Assembly: GCA_022478985.1 (NCBI GenBank)
Contig: JAKSZP010018521.1
Location: 1 to 64,000, forward strand
Source: Massospora cicadina
Lineage: Eukaryota > Entomophthoromycota > Entomophthoromycetes > Entomophthorales > Entomophthoraceae
Reading direction: 5' to 3'
Length of the DNA: 64,000 bases
Part shown: piece after piece, positions 20,480-30,134 of the stretch
Layout: each line of letters begins with the position of its first letter
Position numbering within the stretch: position 1 is the first letter of the stretch
The notes under the pieces: model-generated
Told to the model about the DNA's origin: nothing
Seen by the model: the letters and a program-made list of their open reading frames with translations, nothing else
The model's database searches: none
Made by a program: the position numbers and the translations under genes

Positions 20480-21660
20480 GGGAGGGCGGGGTGCTGTCAG
20501 GTGGGAGACATGGAATTCCTCTATCAGGTCCTTGCAGTTTGTACAATTGCGCGCATTCATCTAGCTGTTCTCATATGAGGGGTAACCTTTCCAGGTGACC
20601 AAGTACTGAATGGATCGGCGGGACCTTCAGGAAGCAACAATGGCCTCCACCTCCGCTTCCTGGGGTTCCCCAACAATGATTAGCTTGGGGGATGTTGGCC
20701 TTTCCCCCTTAAAGGGGGTTAGAAGGGAGGTATGGAAGACATTGTGCTTTCAGTGCGCGGGCAGCCTCAGGTGGTAGGCTCCATTACCTAAATCCTTCTC
20801 AACCTTGAAGGGTCCTGAGCACTTGGATGCGAGTTTGCAGGTGGGGGCCTTCATGGAGAGTTTGCGGGTATCCAACATGACAGGGGAACCAACCATGATC
20901 TCATGGCCCAGAAGCTGCTTCTGATCAGCGAACTTCTTGTAATCCTTGATGGACTTTGTAAAGTGTTTGCAGACCAGGTTGTGCATCTTGTGAAGAGTGC
21001 TTATGTAGTCCTTGGCAGCTGGGACTTCCAAGGAGAGGCGGGGACCAATCTGGAAAGAGGGGTTATACCCCAGAGTGGCCTCAAAGGGAGAGAAGTTGGT
21101 TGAGGAATGGAGGGAGCTGTTGTACGCGAACTGTGCTAGGGGTAGGTCCTTGTCCCATGTGTCTTGCGAGGCCATCGCGTACCAGCGCAAGTACTGCTCC
21201 AGTACCTGGTTCACCCACTCAGTCTGTCCATCAGACTGGGGGTGGTAGGCAGTAGATCAACAGGGCTTAATGCGAAGGAGAGTCAACAACTTTTCCCAGA
21301 ACTGGGCCATGAACTGGGGTCCCCTGTCACTCTCTATCTCCTTGGGGAGACCAAACATGGCAAAGACATGGTCAACAAATAAATTTGTGGTCTCCACCAC
21401 AGTAATAGAAAGAGAGGCAGGGGATGAAAAGTGCCAACTTGGTAAACTGGTCCACGACTACCATTACTGCATTAGAACCAGAGGGGGGCGGGGGATCCAC
21501 AATGAAATCCACTGAGACTGAGGTCCATGGCCCCTCAGCCTGCTGCAACGGGTTTAACAGTCCTTTCTTTCCAAAGTGATCTGATTTGCCTGGGCGCAGG
21601 TGACACAATGAGAGATCCAATTGGGAATGTCCTTTGAGGACCCAGGCCAATTATAAGTAC
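20480..21660 (-). pseudogene. E3 integrase with C-terminal chromodomain, decayed
   Basis: Integrase core pieces read SVDFIVDPPPPSG, VVVDQFTKLA (21650-21372) and NQVLEQYLRWYAM, FAYNSSLHSST, GYNPSF (21214-20750). A C-terminal strand has GPFKVEKDLGNGAYHL. Then EVEAIVAS, SIQYLVTWKGYPSYENS and LIEEFH (about 20690-20500) form a chromodomain, which in chromoviruses directs integration toward modified chromatin. A stop replaces the last Trp of the chromodomain aromatic region (ENS*MNA). The zinc-binding end lies near 21600. Several frame breaks make it inactive. Confidence 0.82.
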
Positions 21661-21775
21661 TCTTTATGAGATCTTTACATTTTTTGATAACAGGGTGACC
21701 AACGGTCTGTGGGAAGTGGTGTTCCTCAATGACTCGGCTGCATAGGGAAGGAAGAACCCAAACCTGATCATGGAA

Positions 21776-22628
21776 TCAGATTGTTCCATCGTGCAAGGTA
21801 TATGGGGTTATCTTATGGTGCAAGGACTCCAAGTCAGTCAGAAGATCGATTCCTTCAGGGCAGCAGGTTTGGGAAGCAAGGACACGTGGGAGGAGCGGAG
21901 TGGCAGGGTCTACATCAGCAAAAGATACAGCAGGGGGAGTCAAAATGAGGATTTGGGAGGGGGGCACTACCATCATAAGGTCCAATGGGTCCTCCTCCCT
22001 ATTGGGGAACAGGGAGGTGTTACAGCTGAGCATGTCCAGCAAGACGTTCAGTGGACCTTTGATGAATTCGTAATTAAACTGGATCTCACAGAGGTCTTGA
22101 TACGTGAGGGTCTGCCAGTGACCTAAATTCTGAGGTTTATGGTAGTAGAGCAGGGCCTTATGGTCCGTCTGAATGGTAACTTCGTGCAGGGCACCCTGCA
22201 GGAGATATTGCCAGTGGGTGAGTGACCACGCCACCGCCGCTAGCTCCTTATCATATATCAGCCACTCTTGCTTGGTTGTAGTAAACTTCCAGGAGTAATA
22301 GGCCACCAGGTGCTCAACTCCCCTCATGGTCCTGCAACACCACAGTGCCCACTGCCACTGGTGAGGCATTGCAGGCTACTATGAAGGGCTGGGATGTGTT
22401 GGCATGCCGCAGGACAGGGGCTGTGACAAACACCTCCTTGATATCCTTGAAGGCCTGCTGGCACTCTGGGGACCATTTGAAGGGGGCGTTTTTTCCAGTG
22501 AGGGGGTGCAAGGGTGCTGCCAGTTGGGCAAGAGCGGGGGAAAATTTCCTCAAAAAGGTGTCGGTGCTGAGAAAGCTGCAAAGCTGTTTCTGAGTGGTTG
22601 GGGTAGGCAAAGACTGAATGGCCTCCAA
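21776..22628 (-). pseudogene. E3 RNase H, decayed
   Basis: It reads PFIVACNASPVAVGTVVLQ, HLVAYYSWKFTTTKQEWLI, YDKELAAVAWSLTHWQYLL, IQTDHKALLYY and LLDMLSCN. This is the full-length RNase H pattern. The first catalytic Asp of DAS is Asn here (CNAS). A frame change near 22320 splits the domain. Confidence 0.8.
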
Positions 22629-23433
22629 CTTGCAAGGAGGACTGAATACCCATCCTTCAGGACAAGTTTCCCTAGGAATGTAACCTCATCCCTGATAAGC
22701 TCGCACTTGGAGGGCTTAACTAATAGTCCTACCTTGTTGAGGGCTGCCACTACCACTTCAAGGTCCCTGACGTGTTGTTCGGGGGTAGGGGAATGGACCA
22801 GGATGTTGTTGATATAGGCCACCGCACAAGAGAAACGCAAGTCCCCCATCACATCATCAATGAGGCGTTGGAAGGTGGCCAGAGCGTTCTTCAGTCTGAA
22901 CGGCATCACCCTGAACAGGAAAAGCCCCCAGCGAGTGTGGATAGCTGTGAGCCACTCCTGTCCCCTCGCCACCCTCACTTGATTGAAGGCGTTCACCAGG
23001 TCCAACTTTGAGAAGACATGAGACTTGGCGATGGCCTGTGCTATGCTCTGCTCTAAGGGCAAGGGGTATGGGTCCAGGATGGTGATGTTGTTGAGGTGTC
23101 CATAGTTGATCAGGGGCTCAGGGACCCATCTGCTTTCCTGGCAAAAATTATGGGGGAGGCAATCAGAGAAGACTTCTTGATGAGCCACCCCTTCTCTAGC
23201 ATGTCGTCCAACCAACTGCTGAGAGCCCTATCTTCTTCCTCGGTATAGGGGTAGAGGGGGCAGTTGATCTTGACTAGGTCGACTGTCAGCTGGAACATCA
23301 AGTCATACTCAGAGTGTGATGGGAGCTTGGATGCCAGGGACATGTCAAAAATGGCCTTATATGGGGCTAGGCAGGAGGGAAAGTCCAGAGGGAAGGTCAG
23401 CTGGGATGGGATCCGGTGGGGCGATGGAACCAA
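22550..23433 (-). pseudogene. E3 reverse transcriptase, catalytic motif lost
   Basis: The frame reads LIKKSSLIASPIIFARKADGS, GHLNNITILDPYPLP, SKLDLVNAFNQVRVARGQEW and FRVMPFRLKNALATFQRLID, then AYINNILVHS where YIDD is expected. Both catalytic Asp codons have become Asn through G-to-A changes in a GACGAC context (CpG). The domain order and length are otherwise normal for a chromovirus, and one frameshift lies near 23110-23215. Confidence 0.82.
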
Positions 23434-24043
23434 GGGATGTGCCCTGGGGAAGGGTCTTTAGCAAGGGAATCTCACCACTCAACTTGAGGTTTCTGAACAA
23501 CAAGGAGTTGGTCGCAAGATTGATATGAACTTGTTGGCGGTGCCACCATCCCACCTCCAAAATTACAGGGTAGAGCAAGTCCTGTACTGCTGAGAAATGG
23601 TTGGAGAATCCAAAGTCATGAATTAAGAAGTGCAATGGACGTTGGATGCGGTGGGACATCATAGACTCAGATGAGGCGCCTAGGATAAATGGAGCTTCCT
23701 CCATTGTTAGGCCCAAGGACTGTGCCAGGCCAAGGTTGATGAAGTTACCCGCTGCTCCAGTGTCAAGCAGGGCTTGCACTGTGATTGCCCCTGACTCCGA
23801 GGGAAAGGAAATGGGAAACAAGAAGTATGCTTGGTTTTCTTTATTAAGGTGAGCTAGCAAAAGGGCCCCTGAGGAGGGGCCATAACCCAACATCAGGAGA
23901 GACTGGCCTGGAACTGCGGGGGTGAGATGCAGTTGATCTGTGGTCTCTACCACTTCCTTGTCCCACATGGGAAGACTGAGGGTTAATATGCACACCCACT
24001 CCACTCCCTTCAGGATGTGTGGTGGATTCAGCCTTGGGGACAA
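23357..24043 (-). pseudogene. E3 aspartic protease domain
   Basis: In a 228-residue open stretch, ALLDTGAAGNFINLGLAQSLG is the retropepsin active site in the DTGA form usual for chromoviruses. It is preceded by an AITVQ strand and followed by FLIHDFGFSNHFS and a VILEVGWW turn (usually DVILGxxWL). The open reading frame is long, but the flanking gag and RT frames are shifted, so the polyprotein is broken. Confidence 0.75.
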
Positions 24044-25023
24044 TCACATCACACTGCGCAGACTCGAACCCTGGGGAACAATATCATCATGCTGAGAAGA
24101 CTCCAAACACTGGGGGCCCTGTGATCCAGCCTCCTGATCTGGGCTGGGGGCTGGCAGTACCATAAGACAAGGATTCCCCTGAGGGGAGTTGACTGAGGTG
24201 GCCACTGAGGGGGAGCAAAGGGCAGCTAAACCAGGGGGACACTTCCCTTGGCCGCGCCCACTGGCAGGGGGAGGTGCAGTATGGGGTGCCTTGGGGGTGG
24301 CGACTGGGACAGGTGGGGTTGTGCCAGGGCCTGGCCTCAATTGCATGGGCCACAGAAAATGTGACCTCTAAAGATCCAGGGAGAGGATCCCAAGTGGTAT
24401 GGGCTGCCACAGTGGGGTCCAGGGCTGCACGGAATGCAGAGACTGCGATTTTGACAGGGATGGGAACCGTTGGAGCCAGAACCATGAAAGGCCTCAATCA
24501 GGGAGGCCAGGTCCATGGCTGCCTGTCCCAAAGTAAACAAGAGGAGGAGGCGCGCTGGTCTTGACTCAGGGGCCTGGACTGCTGAGGTGACCAACGCCAA
24601 CAAAGGGGTGGGGTTGCCCGGCTTGGCAGCAGAGCGGAGCACTCCCCTGACCCAACAGTGGGCATCCCCATCCAGGGCATTGAGGAGGGCCACTCTCTGC
24701 TGTGCATCAGAGGGAAGCGGGGACTTCTCCCCATCAGCAGTGAGGCGCACCTGGATCTCTGCTAGGACGCCCAAGATTTGATTGTCCACCTCATCAGAGG
24801 GGACAGGGGTAACCACCATTTCTGTTGCATTCACTAAAGGGGTAGTGCTCTCCATTGGTGCTTGGCGGGGTGGGGACCAGTTCAGCTGAGCCTGGCGGCA
24901 GGCCCAGATGAATGAGGCCACTGCCCAGCAGGAGAAGGCCAGGTCACAAAGGGAAAGCACGCTCAGAGTGAGGGCGTAGGCCAGCGCATCGCCCATCCCA
25001 GTGAGGAGGGCGGAGAAGGCCAA
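24044..25023 (-). pseudogene. E3 gag, decayed
   Basis: Two overlapping frames (25023-24337 and 24497-24044) carry a leader, a Pro/Ser linker and a capsid-like part (VALLNALDGDAHCWVRGV, then LLLFTLGQAAMDLASLIEAFHG). No ATG fits the first frame, which opens on TTG at 25023. The true start is probably lost. No zinc knuckle was recognised. The position directly after LTR C supports gag identity. Confidence 0.6.
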
Positions 25024-25043
25024 GATTAGTGGTCAGTTCATTA

Positions 25044-26685
25044 TGTCACAGATATGGCTAAGAAGAACTAGACTGGGCTCCCAGTCAGGGTGCGCAAGCA
25101 CCCAGTGGAGCCCCAGAATGCCAGAGGCATAGCGGTCTGGGCAACTAATAAAAGTGGGGATCTATGGAAAACGTGAGGGAAGCAAACGTTCAGTAATGTA
25201 CCAAAGGCCCTCAAGGCAAACCAGATGGTTGCATTGGGGGCAACTGAGAGTCTTGTGGGGGCAACCCCTAAGGGCGGGAGAGGCAGGGAGGATGATGACT
25301 CCTCCAGGGTTTACAGTTTCTGGCCTTCAGATTCTGATAGGGGGCTTTCACGCCAGCGGGAGGTGGCACAGAGGCCACCACATTATTGGAAATATGGGTA
25401 GAAGTATGGTAAACCCCATGAGAGGGGCTGAGACCAAGTTTCCCCTTAAGGGGACACTCTAGGTCCCGCTGGTGAGGTAGACTCACAGTGGCAGGGGCAG
25501 CTATGGAAGCTGAACCCACGCGCAGTGGGCCAGGGATGCCTTGGGGCTGCTCCAACTGGGGAGCAGTTCCAGCAGACCTGGCGCCTGAATGAACAGAAGG
25601 GCCTCCATTTAATGGATGTGTGAAATGAATAGAACAGTTGGTTCGCCATTGGGGGCAGGATGGATTATTGCGTCTATGATCTGCTGCCACATGGCAGGAT
25701 TGAGTGACCAGATAATCCAGTCAGTAAACATCTGGAAAATTTTTTGGGCAATGGCACGCTTTGTCAGATCAATCAACAGAATCATTTTAAAAAGTTGTGT
25801 TAAAGCAGTTGGAGTCCACGGCAAACTAGGCATATTAACAGATTTATTTCAATGAAAGGCAAAAAGAATGAACTGAGAACTGCCCTCAGTGGGGCCAGTT
25901 GCCTTTTAAATGGGGCAATAGGCATGGGGAAGTATCGGGGGATTGGTCATTTGTGGAATGGGAAAGGGATTTGGTTGGCTGGCTCAAAGGGGGGTAAAAG
26001 GCAGCTCCCAATTTAGGCAAAAGCTTAGAAAATTTTTGCAAATTTTTCCAACTTCTTGGGACCAAGCCAAATCAATCCTGCCAATCTGGGTCCTGATGAC
26101 TTGAATCAGCCTGTTCGCACAGCTGGGGCAGTCCAGATTTGTCTCAGGAGGCAGGGGTCCATGGATCAGGTTCTTTGCGATTCAGGCTGATCCACAATTG
26201 GGCAGCTCATATGATCTGAACTTCCTGGATCCATTTTGGAATGTTGGACCTAATGATCTGAGCCATTCGGAACCAGGTTTGAGATCTAAGCCATGTTCTG
26301 ATCTGGCTTCCAAAGCAGGCCAGCCAGGACTGGCTCCCCCAGACTGGAAATTACCAGCTGGGCTCCAATATTGGGAATTGCCATTTTCCCAATTTTTGGC
26401 CATGGCTTGCCTGGGGAGTGGGTGGCCTCAGGGCCCTCTCCCTTCCCCCTTATGTGAGCCATCTCCCTGCAGACCCCTTCTATCAATCTTACAAGGATTG
26501 AAGAGGGGGGAAGGGGTGGGAGTGGGATGGCTTTGGGGAGGAAAGCCATCACTGAGTGCTCATCTATCACATGGGCAAGGTCACCCAGCTGTGACAGAGG
26601 GTCCATGGGAGCCTTGGGGCCCCTCTTCGACTGGAAAGGGTGCTGAACCCTATCCAGTTTCTAAGACTTGTCCTCAAGACTTACA
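25044..26685 (-). repeat. E3 LTR C (5' LTR)
   Basis: It begins TGTCACAGATATGG and ends CTCAAGACTTACA, followed by GATGA, the target duplication copy. It carries the conserved LTR frame at 26606-26286. Confidence 0.85.
26286..26606 (-). pseudogene. LTR-embedded reading frame (LTR C)
   Basis: A 106-residue frame contains DPLSQLGDLAHVIDE, FLPKAIPLPPLPPS and VRLIEGVCREM. It corresponds to the frame in LTR B and is read in the same strand sense as pol. In this 5' LTR it would not be joined to pol. Its presence reflects LTR duplication. Confidence 0.5.
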
Positions 26686-26690
26686 GATGA

Positions 26691-27053
26691 CCCCATATCA
26701 ATGATAGCCAAAACTTTCACTTTGTGCACTGTAACTTCCACCCAGTTTACATCAGTGCCAAAGTGTTGGATTGAGAATACTGAGGGACTATTTGGACAAA
26801 TTGAATTGGAAGAAACAGAAGCGTAAGAAGAAATGGAACCTTTGTTGGCTAACTCATCAGGGATATCAAGTTCACCAGGAGCAGATATCACATAAATAGT
26901 CTTCAGGAGTATCAAAAGATTTTGATTGAGGCACAGGAGGTAGGTGCCACAGGGAGCCTCATGCCCTATGCTAACTACTCTTTTTTCAACTCTTCCGCTT
27001 GTTTTTTCCAGTATTGAGATTCCATATGACCCACAAGACTGCAATAGTTGCAT
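26691..27053 (-). pseudogene. E2 protease N-terminal half and gag-pol linker
   Basis: The frame ends with WVEVTVHKVKVLAIIDMGSS immediately before LTR C of E3, so the DTG motif reads DMG and the domain is cut in the active-site loop. Upstream is an acidic linker of the kind placed between zinc knuckle and protease. Confidence 0.75.
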
Positions 27054-27860
27054 GGCTCCTTCTTCAGTTTAGGTTTGGGTCTAGGCGGCATCGCATGGAT
27101 ATAAGAATGAGGGTTATTAGTGGAGGTCAGGTGCACCACACCATTAGGAATCTCCATCAATGCCTCTTTGATAGCAAGAATAGATCTGAAAATTCTTTTA
27201 AGTGACTTTAAATGCAAAGGCAATTGAGTGCGAGAGCAAATGCTCTCATCACAGCCAAAATGCATCATCTACAGTAATATGATTGCAAGTGGCAAGAGTC
27301 TGGGCCTCATAATAGATTGCTCTTAGCAAAATCTGGATTGACTCTCCTCGCTTGATTTGGATGCTCATAAAGGCTTGCTTTTGGTTAGATAGGATTTGTT
27401 CACCCCCAAATTCCTTCATAAGGTAGGTTTTCACTTGAGCCCATGTATTGCAAACCTTAAGGTAAGGATTCATGATTTCTTGAGTGAACTGGCTTAGACA
27501 AGAGGTAATATGCTGTACTTTTTGTTGATCTGTAGCCCCATCCATTGTTCGCTTATAGACAAATGGAAACAAATGGATGCTACCTTCACCCAGCTCAAAT
27601 TTATCCTTAAAGGTAGGTTTGAGGTAGTGGGTTCATTGCTCAAAACATGTACACCTGATACCATGATCAGATCAGCTTCAGTATGTTCTAACACTGCTCT
27701 GTTGTATAAGTTCATCATATTATCAGCAATTTTAGATGTTTGGTCTCGATTAGGATGGTCACCAGGCTGGATAGCCCCCCTTATCAAGCCTTTGACCATT
27801 TCTTCTACATCTTCAGCTTAAATTTGATGATTATTTTGATCAGGGCCCTCAATGGCCAAG
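26975..27860 (-). pseudogene. E2 gag with degenerate zinc knuckle
   Basis: A capsid core reads MDGATDQQKVQHITSCLSQF and VKTYLMKEFGGEQILSNQKQA (27572-27249), homologous to the E1, E5 and E7 cores. The C-terminal knuckle CNYCSLVGHMESQY (near 27050) has lost the last Cys to Tyr. A frame shift near 27255 separates capsid and knuckle. The N-terminal part runs to about 27860. Confidence 0.75.
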
Positions 27861-28044
27861 TCCATAGAAGCTCAAAATTGAAGATTATTGATATTAGCAG
27901 AAGGCATCTCCTGTCAGTTGGAGTGTACCCATCAGGTAATAATTATTGATTCCTCAGAAGAGGGGCTTTATTCACTAGACATGTTCATCGTTGTGAAAGT
28001 ATGTTTTCACCAGGTAGCCTTGGAAGCAGACCTGCAAAAACCAG

Positions 28045-28608
28045 GATTGGAATTTTGGTATAAATTATGATAAGCAGGTGCTACAAAGGCTACAAAATTA
28101 TTAGTTCTGTGGCTCTAGTGAAGATAGACACAAAGGCAACAAAATTTATAGTTCCGTTGATATAATTGACTCCAATTGGAAATATAGAATCCTTTATTAA
28201 TAGACCAAAATCAAGCTACACAAGACAAAAATAGAGGTACTTTATCAGTTAGAAATGACATATATATTATAGGGGTAGATTTAGCAGTTCTTCATGAGGA
28301 TTTTTGGGCTGCACCTGAGGTAATATCTTTTTATATTAGATGACCAATTTTTCTGATTATTATGGCTATAGTTGTGATGGTCAAATATGATAAGGTTCTT
28401 ATTAGATTAGATTGACCTTCCTATGCGATGTTTTACCCCATTGGATAGTTTAGCCTCATCTTTTAGAGGAGGCTGATAACTCCAAAAGGTTGATCATTGG
28501 TCTATCCAAGAATTGGATATCTCTGATGGGTATTTTACAATCTCATTAGACTGAGATAATGAATTGCAATCTTGAGTAATTTCAGTCATTGCAGTTGAAT
28601 CCCCAACT
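28045..28608 (-). repeat. E2 5' LTR
   Basis: It starts GATTGGAATTTTGG (plus strand) and ends TGAATCCCCAACT. On its inner side the minus strand reads TGGTTTTTGCAGG, a damaged form of the primer-binding site seen in E1. Confidence 0.83.
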
Positions 28609-29392
28609 TTGGTGGGCCCGGTTCCTTTTGACTAAACTATTTATGTGAAAATGCTTAAAAGCATTTGATGGTTAGTTAGCCCACATGAGATCACTTCACC
28701 GGTAGATAAGTGATGCATATTGGTAGAATCCAGTTTCTTCTGATCAATCTACTTATATGGCAAATGCATAGAAGTGTTTTAAGGGGTTGTTGAGTCCACT
28801 TAAGGTCTCTTCACTGGTAGACAAGTGATGCATGATGGTGGGGTCCAGTTTCTTCTGATCAGCCAGCTACTGACAAAGTATGGAAGTGTTTGAAGGGTGA
28901 TTGAGCCCACATGAGATCACTTCATTGGTATCAAGTGATGCATAATGGTGGGGTCCAGTTTCTTTTGATTAAACAAACTATGTGAAAATGCTTAAAATCT
29001 TCTGATGATTAGTTAGCCCACACGAGATCACTTCACTGGTAGACAAGTGATGCATAATGGTGGGGTCCAGTTTCATCTGATCACTCTACCTATATAAAAA
29101 TGGTTTGAAGTGTATGGAGGATTGGGTAAGCTTGCTTGAGAATTAAATGGCAGACAAGTGATGCTAATGATGAGATCCAGTTTCTTCTGATCCGTCACAT
29201 ACCTGACGTAAGCATAGAAGCATTTAAAGTTTTTGGTTGAGCCCACTTAAGAGCACTTACAGGGCAGATAAGTGATGCTCAATGGTGGAACCCTGTTCTC
29301 TTCTAATCCGCCATATACCTGACATGGTCATAAGCTTTTGGAGGGCAGGTTGAGCCTACACGAGATCACTTACCTGGCAAGTAAACGAAGCT
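28609..29392. repeat. 112-bp satellite array, right block (about 7 units)
   Basis: The AGTGATGCAT-type core recurs near 28709, 28824, 28934, 29046, 29156 and 29270, a spacing of 110-115 bp. This is the best-conserved block. It ends about 740 bp before the DLIC start codon. Confidence 0.85.
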
Positions 29393-30134
29393 TGATAGCA
29401 TTATGGTAACCTACATTAGGGGTTTCAGGTTGGTGAAGGCTTTGGGTTTATTGAAGCTTAGGTGAGGCAGTTAGGGTATGATTATTGGGTAAGAAGTTGG
29501 GGTTTGGGATTGGAATCCGATGTAAAACTTTATAGTTGGGGGTATAAAGTTTTATGGGTATTGGTTTAGCCGGTGGTAGTTGTAGGTTTGGGTTAAATTT
29601 AGTTAACACCATATGTTACAGTTGATTGAGCTTTGGGCTAGGGGTTTGATTCGATGGTATGGTGGGTAATGGGATCGATCGGAATTGGAGGTTCGATTAA
29701 ATAGGTTCACCTATCCTATAAGGGGGGATGTAAATTTGGTTCCGATGGATGGGGGTGGCTCAAATTGGTGTAACTTTGGTTTACGCTTTATAGTCGACCT
29801 CTTTAATTTGGTTGTAAACTTAGGCTGGTAGGTAAAGGTTAGATAATGTTTAACTTATCACTTCTTGGGGGGATAAAAAGTTTGTTGGAGGTATGGATTT
29901 TATAGTGGGGAAGTTTAGCGTAGGTTACGTAGTTTTTCTTTTTTAGGCGAGGTATTAGAATTTAGTAGTTGGTTCATCTTATCATTCGCCCATTTCTCTT
30001 TTGAAACGGGGTCGGGCTTGTTTTAGCTTCCAATTTCTTTTACTATTGCTTGAGGTTTTAGATATTACCGTTTCTATACCTTTATCCCATAAACCCAACC
30101 CCTTTAACTTAATTACTGGTTCAATCGGTTAGAG
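29393..30134. other. Upstream region of DLIC, G/T-rich, no gene
   Basis: About 740 bp is strongly G-over-C on the plus strand, with many GGTTTGGG-like runs and no element homology to the rest of the window. It must include the DLIC promoter and 5' UTR. I see no clear TATA box; a pyrimidine-rich stretch lies just before the ATG. Confidence 0.5.

Larger units (their letters stand above)
17077..26685 (-). mobile_element. E3: chromovirus (Ty3/gypsy with chromodomain) nested in the E2 protease, three LTR copies
   Basis: The 9.6-kb insertion is bounded by GGTGA (17072-17076) and GATGA (26686-26690), a 5-bp target duplication with one change. It has long LTRs of about 1.63-1.67 kb. LTR A (17077-18704) and LTR B (18705-20369) lie in tandem on the left, and LTR C (25044-26685) lies on the right. 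The 4.7-kb internal region encodes, on the minus strand, gag, protease, RT, RNase H, integrase and a chromodomain. A and C are very alike while B is clearly more diverged, so the element is not a simple single insertion. Confidence 0.87.
12672..28608 (-). mobile_element. E2: Ty3/gypsy LTR retrotransposon, carrying nested insertions
   Basis: LTRs at 12672-13231 (3') and 28045-28608 (5') enclose minus-strand gag, protease, dUTPase-like, RT, RNase H and integrase. The flanks TTGAC (12667-12671) and TTGGT (28609-28613) may be a decayed 5-bp target duplication. Chromovirus E3 interrupts the protease at 17077-26685, and a 398-bp LINE 3' end interrupts the RT/RNase H region at 14955-15352. Removing both leaves about 5.9 kb, the size expected for this group. 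Confidence 0.88.

Noticed and set aside
4843..29392. CRISPR-like array
   Set aside because: Units are contiguous 112-bp diverged satellites without unique spacers, in a eukaryotic setting.
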